64,000 nucleotides of DNA, taken from an uncultured Planctomycetaceae bacterium. Lineage in GTDB: Bacteria; Planctomycetota; Planctomycetia; Planctomycetales; Planctomycetaceae. A program made the position numbers and the translations under genes. This document shows, piece by piece, positions 8,301 through 16,067 of the stretch (its first letter is position 1; every line of letters begins with the position of its first letter). The stretch covers positions 62,001 through 126,000 of the forward strand of contig CALSLT010000035.1 of the NCBI GenBank assembly GCA_943787265.1. Direction: 5' to 3'. The notes below the pieces were generated by a model. That model ran no database searches and was not told the DNA's origin. It saw only the letters and a program-made list of their open reading frames with translations.

Positions 8301-9605
8301 CTCGTTGGATGCCGTTTGCAGGTCGACTTGCACAAGCCGCGGATCGCCCCACGTGATTTTGTAGATGCGTCCGCTGGTTCGATGAACGCCGTCTCGATCG
8401 TGGCATTCTCCGTTGTCCGACCAGTCTGTGACGTAGACGTCTCCGTCCGGCCCGTATTCCATCGAAACGGCGCGAAACCACGGATCATCCGCAACCAGAA
8501 AGTCGTCCGCGTGCTCACCTCGGTAAACGCCATTTCGTCGAACAAGCTTATCGCGGTTAACTCGCCGCCCGTGAATGTTGCTGGTCAAAACGGTGCCTCG
8601 ATATTCAGACGGCCAACGGTCACCCAGGTAAATCATCGCGTCGCAGTGTGAATGTCCGCCGCCGTGATTCTGGTTTCCCTCGGCCATCCGTCCCGCTTTG
8701 TTCCACGCACCAGACGCCCAGTGCAAATGGTCGCTCGTCGCGGACATCGCTTCGTAAACGTACGGGTCGGGATGGACTCCGCGATCTTTCCAACGTTCAT
8801 AGTGGGCCCCCGGCACGAGATGCCACAGATGTTCCACGACGCTCGTCGTCAGAAAGCCCTGCCCGTGATCGTCAAAGTCGAGCCCCCACGGATTGATTGT
8901 GCCATCCGCAACGACTTCGAAATCATGCCGCGTGGGATGATATCGCCAGATGCAACAACTCAGCTCAACGCGAGACTCCGGCGTATCACCAGGCCGACCG
9001 ACATGAGATGGCTGTTTGATTCCGTGCCGACCGTACAGCCAGCCATCCGGTCCCCACGTCAAACCATTTACGCTGTTGTGTTCCGCTTTGAGCGACCAAC
9101 CGTCCAGATGCACGACAGAATCGCCATCCGGGACGTCATCGCGGTCACGATCCGCGATAAACGATAGGTGAGGCGGAGCAGTAATCCAGACTCCGCCGAA
9201 GCCAATCTCCAGCCCGGTCAGATGAGTCAACCCGTCGCAGAACACTTTCCGCGAGTCGAGCACGCCGTCACCGGTCATATCCTCAAAGATCAAAATCCGA
9301 TCGTGCCGCTCGTCCGTGAACGTGCTGCCATCGTACGAGTAACTCTCAGCCACCCACAGTCGACCTCGATCGTCGAACGTGATCGCGATCGGCTGCCGAA
9401 CATCCGGCTCAGCCGCCGCCAGCGTGATCTGAAAACCCTCCGGCACTCGCAGCCGCTTGATCGCTTCTGCTGGAGGGAGCGGCCCTTCGCCGTCCGCCTG
9501 TGTGTTGGCCGGAACAAAGTCCTGACCGTCAACATCTGATCCAGGCATGACGCTAAGCGCCACGAAAACAGCCATCCATCGAACGAAACTATAATCCATT
9601 GTCAT
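5337..9605 (-). CDS. Giant secreted PVC dehydrogenase-haem-SGNH-DUF1080 fusion
   Basis: A 1422-residue exported protein; ATG at 9605 gives a short signal peptide (FVRWMAVFVALSVMPG), and ATG at 9599 is an alternative. Domains in order: a PVC-type membrane-bound dehydrogenase beta-propeller, about 45-430 (FDDRGRLWVAESYSYDG, GPDGWLYGRHG, HWASGAWN); HEAT-like helical repeats, about 440-840; a c-type haem-binding domain with CSSCH at 875-879 and the family marker IGPELTGANRRN; an SGNH/GDSL-like domain, about 1000-1180 (VVILLGDSIRMN, INVGLHDM, DGIHLSKVGE); and a DUF1080 lectin-like fold, about 1200-1420 (FTAIFNGTDLAGWDG). The propeller-HEAT-haem core is common in planctomycetes; adding an esterase-like and a DUF1080 module to the same chain is uncommon. 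A role in oxidising and debranching sugars at the cell surface is inferred from the domains. Confidence 0.88.
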   Translation of the reverse strand: MTMDYSFVRWMAVFVALSVMPGSDVDGQDFVPANTQADGEGPLPPAEAIKRLRVPEGFQITLAAAEPDVRQPIAITFDDRGRLWVAESYSYDGSTFTDERHDRILIFEDMTGDGVLDSRKVFCDGLTHLTGLEIGFGGVWITAPPHLSFIADRDRDDVPDGDSVVHLDGWSLKAEHNSVNGLTWGPDGWLYGRHGIKQPSHVGRPGDTPESRVELSCCIWRYHPTRHDFEVVADGTINPWGLDFDDHGQGFLTTSVVEHLWHLVPGAHYERWKDRGVHPDPYVYEAMSATSDHLHWASGAWNKAGRMAEGNQNHGGGHSHCDAMIYLGDRWPSEYRGTVLTSNIHGRRVNRDKLVRRNGVYRGEHADDFLVADDPWFRAVSMEYGPDGDVYVTDWSDNGECHDRDGVHRTSGRIYKITWGDPRLVQVDLQTASNEQLVNYQLHANDWYVRHARRILQERSMAGQDMAKAHAELQRLFDDTPDVTRKLRAFWALYGSGGADEAWLLSLLSHQNEHVRSWAVRLLADGQAPSEETLKHLSEMAESDESWLVRVTLASTLQRVPVGKRWPVASKLASKVSADSESNLQRMIWYGIQPEVPENPRRAVKLATQSSPKLRQWIARRLTEHSVDVVAILFEELARLKTSEVISDLLTGFNAGLSSLEIGKLPASAGDVAARLMGHSDVKVRVAAVTAAAAIGDEAAVDRVRTLLHDRREKSETRLAALSGLSRRKAVGLSDDLQRLIKAGQLTSVALQAATSINDPAFAKEILGRYEEFSESDRSSVIDFLVARKTSAQLLVSAIEQKKIAAADVSAAQARQVSRLGDAALEKRLNKVWGTVRKSSGDRLRLIKKWENMLFPAKLDEANLVNGREVFRKTCSSCHKLFGVGRTIGPELTGANRRNLHYLISNVVDPSAAVPVDFRLATVIMSSGRVITGAISQRSEAGLTIQTATESVRVGSDDVEVVKVSKQSMMPDGLLDKLTEDQTRDLFAWMMSDGRVSEAAQEKQPEALPVVILLGDSIRMNYQQTVVTELKRKATVWSPKENCRHTEFVLENLEKWVKGRNASVVHINVGLHDMFLSSATGQPRHSLEVYEGNLRAIFTKLQELTDAKIIFALTTPVIESRQAASEGYKRVVRREADVVRYNARAAQIAKETGIEVNDVHGLSIRVGTDDVLRESDGIHLSKVGEEVIGKHVANVIADALRDSTEVDGKPKEGFTAIFNGTDLAGWDGKPGAWEVHDGEIWCTGKAEQKNWLIWRGQQPSDFVLRLEFRWDKGNSGVQVRSDDLGNWMVHGYQVEVAKQSVMGLWHHSLLAADHPRKQARHLMATAGQKVILASDGSKIVKQVDNPDSLKRRFNEHAWNTLEIVAGGDTLTQKINGVVFSQVTDQDNQMSRRKGFIALQDHGKGCKVAFRNIRLKVANQYLP

Positions 9606-9665
9606 GATTCTCACTTGGAGTCTCTTTACTGTAGATTTCCCACCACGCGCGCCGGGAAAGACTCA

Positions 9666-9678
9666 GTCTACAATAGAC
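9666..9678. promoter_or_regulatory. Small palindrome between divergent genes
   Basis: GTCTA-CAA-TAGAC is a perfect 13-base dyad in the 143-base gap between the divergently transcribed giant haem protein and the GH43-like gene. A repressor site is possible, but the dyad is short and could be chance. Confidence 0.25.
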
Positions 9679-9748
9679 AAGTGTCGCTCACGAATTACTC
9701 GCTCGAATCGGACAATGTCAGCACTCTCCAGTCGGACACCTTACGATC

Positions 9749-10768
9749 ATGAAATATTTGCTGTTTGTCATGCTTGCGTTCGCTGTGTCGCCGATAACTC
9801 TGGCAACTGACACAACCGACGATGCCGAACACGTATTCCTGTTGCCATACTTTCTTGGCAATGGAGAAACGGGCATCTACCTGACCGCCAGCGACAACGG
9901 TTTAACGTTCGACTGGCTGAACGACGGTAAGCCGATTCTTAAGGCTCCGAAATGGCCGGATGAATCACTGACTCGCGACCCGTCGATCCTCTTTCACGAC
10001 GGAGTCTTCCACATGGTCTGGACGACCAGCTGGTGGTCACGCAGCATCGGCTACGCGTCTTCGAAAGATCTTGTCGCCTGGAGCAAGCCTCGGAAGATCG
10101 ACATCTGGCGTAACCGCAAAGACATTCGAAACACCTGGGCCCCAGAGTTGCACTGGGATCCCGAGCAAAACGTTTTCCTGATTTTGTGGAGCACGACGAC
10201 TGACGCAGAACTTGTCGATAAGGACGGCACGGGAAACCCGCATGACCTGGACCATCGGAGCTACGCATCCACCACACCGGACTTCAAAGAATTCTCCGAG
10301 CCGAAACTCTTCTACAGTCCGGCTAATCCAGAACTGAGCGTCATTGACCCGTACATCGCCCACGACGATCGAGGCACGTTAAGCAAGGCTGACGATCGCT
10401 GGGTGATGGTCATTAAGAACGAGATGTACGAAAAGGATGGTGGCAAGAATCTGAGACTCGTTTTCAGCAGAAGTATGCAGGGACCGTACGACTCGAAACT
10501 CGGCCCGCCGATCGTCGGAGCGGGAACCAGCATCGTCAACCGAATGGGCGAAGGTCCATCGCTGCTTCGGCACAATGGCGAATGGCGACTGTACTGGGAT
10601 GCTCCGGGCAGCGAATTCTCATACTGCCTGGCAACCAGCCCGGACCTCAAAACGTGGACAAACCGGTCCAGCGAAATGAAGTTGCCGGTTGCCCACATGC
10701 GTCACGGGACGGTGCTGAAGATCCCAAAATCGGCAGTTGGAAAGTTTAGTCCGAATCCAGACGAATAG
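9749..10768 (+). CDS. GH43-like five-bladed propeller glycosidase, secreted
   Basis: 339 residues with a signal peptide (MKYLLFVMLAFAVSPITLA). The order of motifs fits the GH43/62/32 five-bladed propeller fold: DPSILFHDGVFHMVWTTSW in an early blade (acidic residue expected to act as base), NTWAPELHWD with its conserved Trp-Ala-Pro-Glu, then VIDPYIAHDD carrying the Asp that usually tunes the acid, and GEGPSLLRHNGEWRLYWD containing the Glu expected to be the general acid. Members hydrolyse arabinofuranosyl or xylosyl linkages; the substrate cannot be told from sequence. No carbohydrate-binding module is attached. It is divergent from the giant haem protein and convergent with the isocitrate dehydrogenase gene. 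Confidence 0.75.
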   Translation: MKYLLFVMLAFAVSPITLATDTTDDAEHVFLLPYFLGNGETGIYLTASDNGLTFDWLNDGKPILKAPKWPDESLTRDPSILFHDGVFHMVWTTSWWSRSIGYASSKDLVAWSKPRKIDIWRNRKDIRNTWAPELHWDPEQNVFLILWSTTTDAELVDKDGTGNPHDLDHRSYASTTPDFKEFSEPKLFYSPANPELSVIDPYIAHDDRGTLSKADDRWVMVIKNEMYEKDGGKNLRLVFSRSMQGPYDSKLGPPIVGAGTSIVNRMGEGPSLLRHNGEWRLYWDAPGSEFSYCLATSPDLKTWTNRSSEMKLPVAHMRHGTVLKIPKSAVGKFSPNPDE

Positions 10769-10845
10769 ATTGCCACGCAGTTTCTACGCAAAGAACGGCC
10801 TACGGTCTTGATGCCAATGTTGCGTCAGGCAACCTGCAGGTCGCT

Positions 10846-13083
10846 CTAACGATTCAGGAATGCTTCCAACGCTGAGTTCAAGGTATGACTCGGTCGCATG
10901 GCGGCTTCGGCCTTTTCAGGGTTTGGTTGGAAATAACCGCCGATGTCGACCGGGCTTCCCTGAGCGTCGTTCAGTTCGGCGACGATTGCTGACTCGCTCC
11001 CGGTCAGGTCACTGGCGAGAGCTGTAAATTGCCCCTGAAGTTCTGCATCGTCCGTTTGAGCAGCCAATGCCTGAGCCCAGTACATGCCCAGGTAAAAATG
11101 GCTGCCTCGATTGTCGAGTTCGTTGACCTTCCGCGACGGAGACTTGTTCTCGTCGAGGAATCTGCCGGTGGCCGCGTTCAACGCCGATGCCAGAATGAGG
11201 GCCTTCTGATTCCCGGTCTGGTTCCCAAGTTCTTCCAGTGAAACCGCCAGAGCAAGAAACTCACCGAGAGAATCCCAACGCAGGTGGCCTTCCGCTACGA
11301 ACTGCTGAACATGCTTCGGTGCAGACCCCCCTGCCCCGGTTTCGAAGAGACCACCGCCGGCCAGCAGCGGGACGACCGACAGCATCTTTGCACTGGTTCC
11401 TAATTCCAGAATCGGGAACAGGTCCGTGAGATAATCTCGCAGAACGTTACCCGTCACGGAAATGGTGTCTTCGCCGTTTTTCGCCCGAGCACACGCATGC
11501 TTCGTCGCCTCGACGGGGGCCAGAATCTGAATGTCCAACCCGTTTGTATCGTGGTCCGGCAGGTAGGCGTTGACCTTTTCGATAAGGCTCGCATCGTGAG
11601 CCCGTTCGCTATTCAGCCAGAAAACGGCCGGTGAACCCGTTGCGCGAGCACGACTGACTGCCAGCCGGACCCAGTCGCAGATGGGAGCGTCCTTAGTCTG
11701 GCACATTCGCCAGATGTCGCCTTCTTCGACTTTATGCTCCATGACTGCCTGGCCAGAGGCCGTGACAACACGAACTGTTCCGGCAGCCGGAATCTCGAAC
11801 GTCTTATCGTGTGAACCGTACTCTTCCGCCTTCTGAGCCATCAGGCCGACGTTCGACACGTTGCCCATCGTCGTTGGATCGAACGCTCCGTTCTCCTTGC
11901 AGAAGTCGATCGTTGCCTGATAAACGCCCGCGTACGACCGGTCCGGAATGATCGCCTTCATGTCTTTGAGCTTGCCATCCGGTCCCCACATCTGACCGGA
12001 AGTTCGAATCGCAGCCGGCATCGACGCATCGATAATCACGTCGCTCGGAACGTGCAGGTTGGTGATTCCTTTATCCGAATCGACCATCGCCATAGCAGGA
12101 CCGGCTTCGATCACCGCTTCAATATCAGCTTTGATTGCTGCCGTCTGCTCATCCGGCAGATTTTCGATACAGGCAAACAGGTCGCCCAGCCCGTTGTTCG
12201 AATTGACGCCGATTTCGTCGAACACTGCGGCATGCTTCGCGAAGACATCCGCAAAGAAGACGCTCACCGCGTGACCGAAGATGATCGGGTCGGACACCTT
12301 CATCATTGTCGCTTTGAGATGCACCGAAAACAGAACATCATTCGCTTTGGCGTCGTCGATTTCTTTGGCCAGGAATTCACGCAGCGCCTTCCGGCTCATC
12401 ACGGAAGAGTCGATGACTTCGCCAGCCTGTAAAGGCAGCATGTCCTTCAGAACCGTGACGCCGCCATCCTGTCCGACCAACTCGATCCTGACAGCATCGG
12501 ATTCCGCCATCGTGTGCGACTGCTCGCTCCCGCAGAAGTCGTTGTCGCTCATCGAGGCAACATGTGACTTCGAGTCAGCACTCCATGCACCCATCGAATG
12601 CGGGTTCTTCTTGGCGAAGTCTTTCACCGGGCCAGCAACTCGGCGATCCGAGTTCCCTTCTCGCAACACGGGATTCACCGCACTACCGAGAACTTTGGCA
12701 TAGCGGGCTCGAACTTCCTTCTCCTCGTCCGTGGACGGTTCACCGGGGAAGTCAGGAATATCGAAACCGTGTTCCTGCAATTCCTGAATCGCTGACGTCA
12801 ACTGCGGAATCGACGCGCTGATATTCGGAAGCTTGATGATGTTGGCATTCGGAGTTTTGACCAGTTCTCCGAGTTCAGCCAGAGCGTCCGCCTGTTTCTG
12901 CTCGTCCGTCAGTTTCTCGGGAAAACCGGCAAGAATCCGCCCGGCGAGAGAGATATCGCGAGTCTCGACGGCAATGCCCGCCGTCTTCGCAAACCCACGA
13001 ATAACAGGCAACAGCGAGTAGGTCGCGAGGGCCGGAGCTTCGTCGGTGTGAGTATAAATAATCGTCGCAGACTGGTCAGACAC
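10846..13083 (-). CDS. icd: Monomeric NADP-dependent isocitrate dehydrogenase
   Basis: Catalyses oxidative decarboxylation of isocitrate to 2-oxoglutarate with NADP in the TCA cycle. At 745 residues it matches the monomeric class (about 740) and not the dimeric 420-residue enzymes. Diagnostic stretches include IIYTHTDEAPALATYSLLP at the N-terminus, NPVLREGNSDRRVAGPVK, NPHSMGAWSADSKSHVASM (substrate binding), and GGLFETGAGGSAPKHVQQF with HLRWDSLGEFLAL near the C-terminus. The start is GTG at 13083 preceded by GAGGA. It stands as a single gene, convergent with the GH43-like gene, and appears intact. Confidence 0.96.
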   Translation of the reverse strand: MSDQSATIIYTHTDEAPALATYSLLPVIRGFAKTAGIAVETRDISLAGRILAGFPEKLTDEQKQADALAELGELVKTPNANIIKLPNISASIPQLTSAIQELQEHGFDIPDFPGEPSTDEEKEVRARYAKVLGSAVNPVLREGNSDRRVAGPVKDFAKKNPHSMGAWSADSKSHVASMSDNDFCGSEQSHTMAESDAVRIELVGQDGGVTVLKDMLPLQAGEVIDSSVMSRKALREFLAKEIDDAKANDVLFSVHLKATMMKVSDPIIFGHAVSVFFADVFAKHAAVFDEIGVNSNNGLGDLFACIENLPDEQTAAIKADIEAVIEAGPAMAMVDSDKGITNLHVPSDVIIDASMPAAIRTSGQMWGPDGKLKDMKAIIPDRSYAGVYQATIDFCKENGAFDPTTMGNVSNVGLMAQKAEEYGSHDKTFEIPAAGTVRVVTASGQAVMEHKVEEGDIWRMCQTKDAPICDWVRLAVSRARATGSPAVFWLNSERAHDASLIEKVNAYLPDHDTNGLDIQILAPVEATKHACARAKNGEDTISVTGNVLRDYLTDLFPILELGTSAKMLSVVPLLAGGGLFETGAGGSAPKHVQQFVAEGHLRWDSLGEFLALAVSLEELGNQTGNQKALILASALNAATGRFLDENKSPSRKVNELDNRGSHFYLGMYWAQALAAQTDDAELQGQFTALASDLTGSESAIVAELNDAQGSPVDIGGYFQPNPEKAEAAMRPSHTLNSALEAFLNR

Positions 13084-13375
13084 GTCTATCCTCGGCAGGC
13101 AATTTGCGGATCGGAATTTGTCAGAGGTGAGTACCGAAATGCCTCTCCGTCTCAGCCTGTTCTGGACGAGACATTCTCAGCCACCCCTCGAAGCTCAGCG
13201 TTTTATCAGATCCACAGAAAATCGCACGCGAGCGGGGCACACGTGGCTTCCGACTTCGCGAACCGAACTGGCCTCTGCCGGACAATCATCAAGACAGCTA
13301 CTGGACACCGTGGTAGGCTTTCCACACGGGCAACGCCCGGCCTTCGGCCGCAAAGACGCGAAAGGAGTGTGTACG

Positions 13376-14608
13376 ATGCGATTTGCAGAGTTTGTTGTCC
13401 TTCTGTTTATTCTTCTTGTGCTTGCCGCATTGATTCTTCCCGCCCTCGGCCATAACTCCCTTCCAACACTTCTCAGTGTTCTAAATGCGATAGTTGAACT
13501 CGCAGTTTCTGCCACAATTGTGGTACTCACAGGTCGTTTGCTATTCGAGAAACTCACAAACAAAGCCACTCCCGACAACGAGCGACCTCGTCCAGTTGCG
13601 CATCACACAAACGACGTCCGCCGCCCTGTCTTCACCATTGGAACTAACCTGGCGATCATTTCGGTGATGCTCGGTGAATGCTTTCTGGTTGTGCAATCAG
13701 TATCTGTCCCGATCAGTGGGGTCCGTCTTGCCCGCGTGCGATCCGAAATCGAAAGCTTTAAGGCATCGATCACGCAATTCAAAGTTCGATTCGGTACGAA
13801 TCCGCCGAGTGGTATGATGCTCTACGAATCGATCGACGGATGGAAATCGGATGCTAGATCGCGGGCATTTGTCAGACGCCTCTGGCCGCAGTTTGACTTT
13901 ACACGCAATCGGGATATCAACAACGACGGTGACACTGAGGACGCCATCCGGCTCTCTGGTGCAGAGTGTCTCGTATTCTTTCTCGGAGGAGTTCATCCCA
14001 CAGTTTCCAATGCTGGTCATCAGGCCTCTGATCAATTCTGTTTGACTGGGTTCTCAAAGAATCCATTAGCTCCGTTCTCAGGCGGCGGATCGCGCGACGG
14101 TCCATTCTTTGAGTTCCACGAAAACCGACTCACTGATGTCGATGGTGATGGTTGTTTTGAATACCGTGCGCCATTAGTCAGCACGAAAGCACCGTACCTC
14201 TATTTCAGCAGCTATGACGGTGCCGGGTATCGGAAAGACGACTGCGCGATCTATCTGCCTGGCGACGCCAGAAACCCGACGGACCTCTATTACAAAGACA
14301 AAGACTCAACGGTCCCCTACAACTCAGACTCATTTCAGATAATCTGTGCTGGGGTGGATGACCGTTTTGGAGCTGGCGGCCACTTCGCCCCAGAAACTGC
14401 CGACGAGGTATTTGTTGGCGAGCGGAAATTTGAACGTGACAACATCACCAACTTTCACTTTGGGACTCTTGGCAACACATCGGAGAAAAAGAATTGGCTT
14501 GGTTTCAACATGAGGTCAGTCTGCCTGCTGCTCGGCGTGGGTTTCATATTGTTACTGATCAGGTCGTTGCGGCGGTCCCGGAGCTGCCTCAATTCCGAAT
14601 CGGCTTGA
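13376..14608 (+). CDS. Pseudopilin-like (type II secretion G-like) membrane protein
   Basis: 410 residues from the ATG at 13376, chosen because AAAGGAG lies eight bases upstream and a hydrophobic N-terminus follows; a longer frame from 13118 has no support. The N-terminus FVVLLFILLVLAALILPAL resembles a degenerate prepilin helix, and there are two more membrane segments before residue 120. After that come features of planctomycete G-like pseudopilins: a helix with IESFKASITQFKVRFGTNP, YLYFSSYDG, then FQIICAGVDDRFGAGG and the closing DNITNFHFGTL. Relatives normally end shortly after this. Here the frame runs about 40 residues further, overlapping yjbQ by 115 bases, so the natural stop may have been lost. 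The 292 bases before it (13084-13375) hold no gene, only a small hairpin near 13338-13350. Confidence 0.6.
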   Translation: MRFAEFVVLLFILLVLAALILPALGHNSLPTLLSVLNAIVELAVSATIVVLTGRLLFEKLTNKATPDNERPRPVAHHTNDVRRPVFTIGTNLAIISVMLGECFLVVQSVSVPISGVRLARVRSEIESFKASITQFKVRFGTNPPSGMMLYESIDGWKSDARSRAFVRRLWPQFDFTRNRDINNDGDTEDAIRLSGAECLVFFLGGVHPTVSNAGHQASDQFCLTGFSKNPLAPFSGGGSRDGPFFEFHENRLTDVDGDGCFEYRAPLVSTKAPYLYFSSYDGAGYRKDDCAIYLPGDARNPTDLYYKDKDSTVPYNSDSFQIICAGVDDRFGAGGHFAPETADEVFVGERKFERDNITNFHFGTLGNTSEKKNWLGFNMRSVCLLLGVGFILLLIRSLRRSRSCLNSESA

Positions 14609-14919
14609 TGCATGTTTTTATCATGCACACCTCGGCTTCGATTTCGATCAATGAGAATGCTGATCCCGATGTGCCGCTCGATCTGGAGCTGGCGTTCAAC
14701 GAAATTGCTCGTGAAGACTTTGATTATCGCCACACGCTCGAAGGGCCGGACGACATGCCGGCTCATGTGAAGAGTTCGATGATTGGCAGTTCCGTGACCA
14801 TTCCGATCAGCAACGGACGGCTTTGCCTGGGAACCTGGCAAGGAATCTACCTTTGCGAGCATCGTAATCGGGCCGGCTCCCGGCGACTGGTGGTTACGAT
14901 TCAGGGCGACGAAGGCTGA
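14494..14919 (+). CDS. yjbQ: YjbQ/UPF0047 family protein
   Basis: 141 residues, the family's normal length. YjbQ proteins are small cytoplasmic trimers; some complement thiamine-phosphate synthase mutants, but the physiological role is unsettled. Conserved motifs are present: MHTSASISINENADPDVPLD near the middle, HTLEGPDDMPAHVKSSMIGSS with its conserved histidines, and the C-terminal GTWQGIYLCEHR. The start is TTG at 14494, because the N-terminal strand (AWFQHEVSLPAARRGFHIVT) is needed for the fold and no ATG exists before LMHVF; GGAGAAAA lies just upstream. Its first 115 bases overlap the pseudopilin-like frame in another phase. Confidence 0.88.
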   Translation: MAWFQHEVSLPAARRGFHIVTDQVVAAVPELPQFRIGLMHVFIMHTSASISINENADPDVPLDLELAFNEIAREDFDYRHTLEGPDDMPAHVKSSMIGSSVTIPISNGRLCLGTWQGIYLCEHRNRAGSRRLVVTIQGDEG

Positions 14920-15048
14920 TCGACTTTTCGAGACGCTCGGTAATCGGTAAACAACCGCTTTGCGGCTTCATGCTGACTTTGAACGCAGAGGTCGCAAAGT
15001 GGAAAAATGCAGAGGAACGGGGAGTTGTCTGCGGGCTCGGCCCAGGAA

Positions 15049-15132
15049 TGTGAGCCGAACGCGATAGCGTCGGGCCAAGGACTGGAAATCGACGAAAACA
15101 AAAGGCCGCGCGGCTAGCGCCGTCGGCTCACA
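15049..15132. repeat. Paired inverted palindromic repeats (REP-like)
   Basis: TGTGAGCCGA at 15049 begins one unit (15049-15076). Its inverted partner ends in TCGGCTCACA at 15132 (15104-15132), and the two units share most of their 28-29 bases in opposite orientation. Each has a GC-rich core (CGCGATAGCG, GGCTAGCGCCG). The wording TGAGCCGACGGCGCTAGC is one I associate with repeats common in planctomycete genomes. A further repeat-like stretch with AACGCAGAGGTCGCAAAGTG lies at about 14981-15000. Together these fill the 243-base gap between yjbQ and yceH. Confidence 0.65.
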
Positions 15133-15162
15133 AGCGAACTACACCTAACCACGGAGCGGTTG

Positions 15163-15942
15163 ATGGACGAGTTTGAGAATGATGATCGGCCCGAAGTTCG
15201 CGAGCTGTCGTCGCGACAAAGACGTGTGCTCGGCGTCCTCATCGAAAAGGGATTGACGACGCCGGAGTATTACCCGCTGACGCTCAAAGCGGTCATGACG
15301 GGAAGCAACCAGAAAAGCAATCGGTCTCCGGTCGTCGATTACGACGAAGATGCCATTGAGGAAACGCTCGACCAGTTGAAAGATGCGGGCCTGGTCGGCG
15401 TTCTGCACCCGGACAGCGGACGATCACTCAGGTATCGGCATTACGTCCGAAAACGGTATGAGTTCTCGGAGCCGCAGATCGCAATTCTCGCCGAGTTACT
15501 TTGTCGCGGAAGGCAAACACTGGGCGAACTGCGAGGCCGCGCCAGCAGGATGGTTCCCATTGAGAACCTTTCGCTGCTGAGAAGCGAGCTCAATGACCTG
15601 CTGACCCGCGGCTACATTCAGGCAAGCGGCTCTCTGGAACGCCGCGGCGTTGAAGTCGACCACGCATTCTATCGACCGAACGAGAATCGCGGCGTCATGC
15701 CGTCGATGCCCGCTGATGCTCTACCAGCCTCGACGCCTGCACCGTCTACCGTCGCTTCAACAACGGCGGCCCAGACGGCAGCACCCGCAATCGACAACAC
15801 GAAGGTCGACGCACTGGAAAGTCAGCTTGCTGAGTTGCGCAGCCAGAACCAGGAATTGCGAGACGAAGTCGAGCAACTCCGAAGCACGATTGACGGGCTA
15901 CAGTCGAAAGTTGATGACATCTGCCGTGACCTTGGAATTTAG
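15163..15942 (+). CDS. yceH: YceH family (DUF480) double winged-helix protein
   Basis: 259 residues from the ATG at 15163, preceded by GGAG with six bases of spacing. The DUF480 core is two tandem winged-helix domains: VRELSSRQRRVLGVLIEKG, TTPEYYPLTLKAVMTGSNQK and SNRSPVVDYDE in the first, and LLCRGRQTLGELRGRASRM in the second. An Ala/Pro/Thr-rich linker (about 185-210) is followed by a C-terminal coiled coil (LESQLAELRSQNQELRDEVE), which makes it longer than the roughly 215-residue Escherichia coli protein. The function is unknown; nucleic-acid binding is inferred from the fold. It stands alone between the repeat pair and the beta-helix gene. Confidence 0.88.
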   Translation: MDEFENDDRPEVRELSSRQRRVLGVLIEKGLTTPEYYPLTLKAVMTGSNQKSNRSPVVDYDEDAIEETLDQLKDAGLVGVLHPDSGRSLRYRHYVRKRYEFSEPQIAILAELLCRGRQTLGELRGRASRMVPIENLSLLRSELNDLLTRGYIQASGSLERRGVEVDHAFYRPNENRGVMPSMPADALPASTPAPSTVASTTAAQTAAPAIDNTKVDALESQLAELRSQNQELRDEVEQLRSTIDGLQSKVDDICRDLGI

Positions 15943-16067
15943 ACCACCTTCACGCATTCTGTGCGGGTGGCCGGAGCGCTGGGTTTGGTCAGAGCCTTCG
16001 GCATAATCGTGAGCGGTGCAGAATCAGTAGGCTTCACCATACTCGCCCCAATCCGAATGTCGCCCGC

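Noticed and set aside
10817..10832. GTTGC-GTCAG-GCAAC hairpin between convergent genes
   Set aside because: Only a five-base stem with no T-tract; too weak to call a terminator.
13118..13375. Upstream extension of the pseudopilin-like gene
   Set aside because: The extension is Arg/Ser/Thr-rich and not protein-like, while a strong ribosome site and hydrophobic leader mark ATG 13376.
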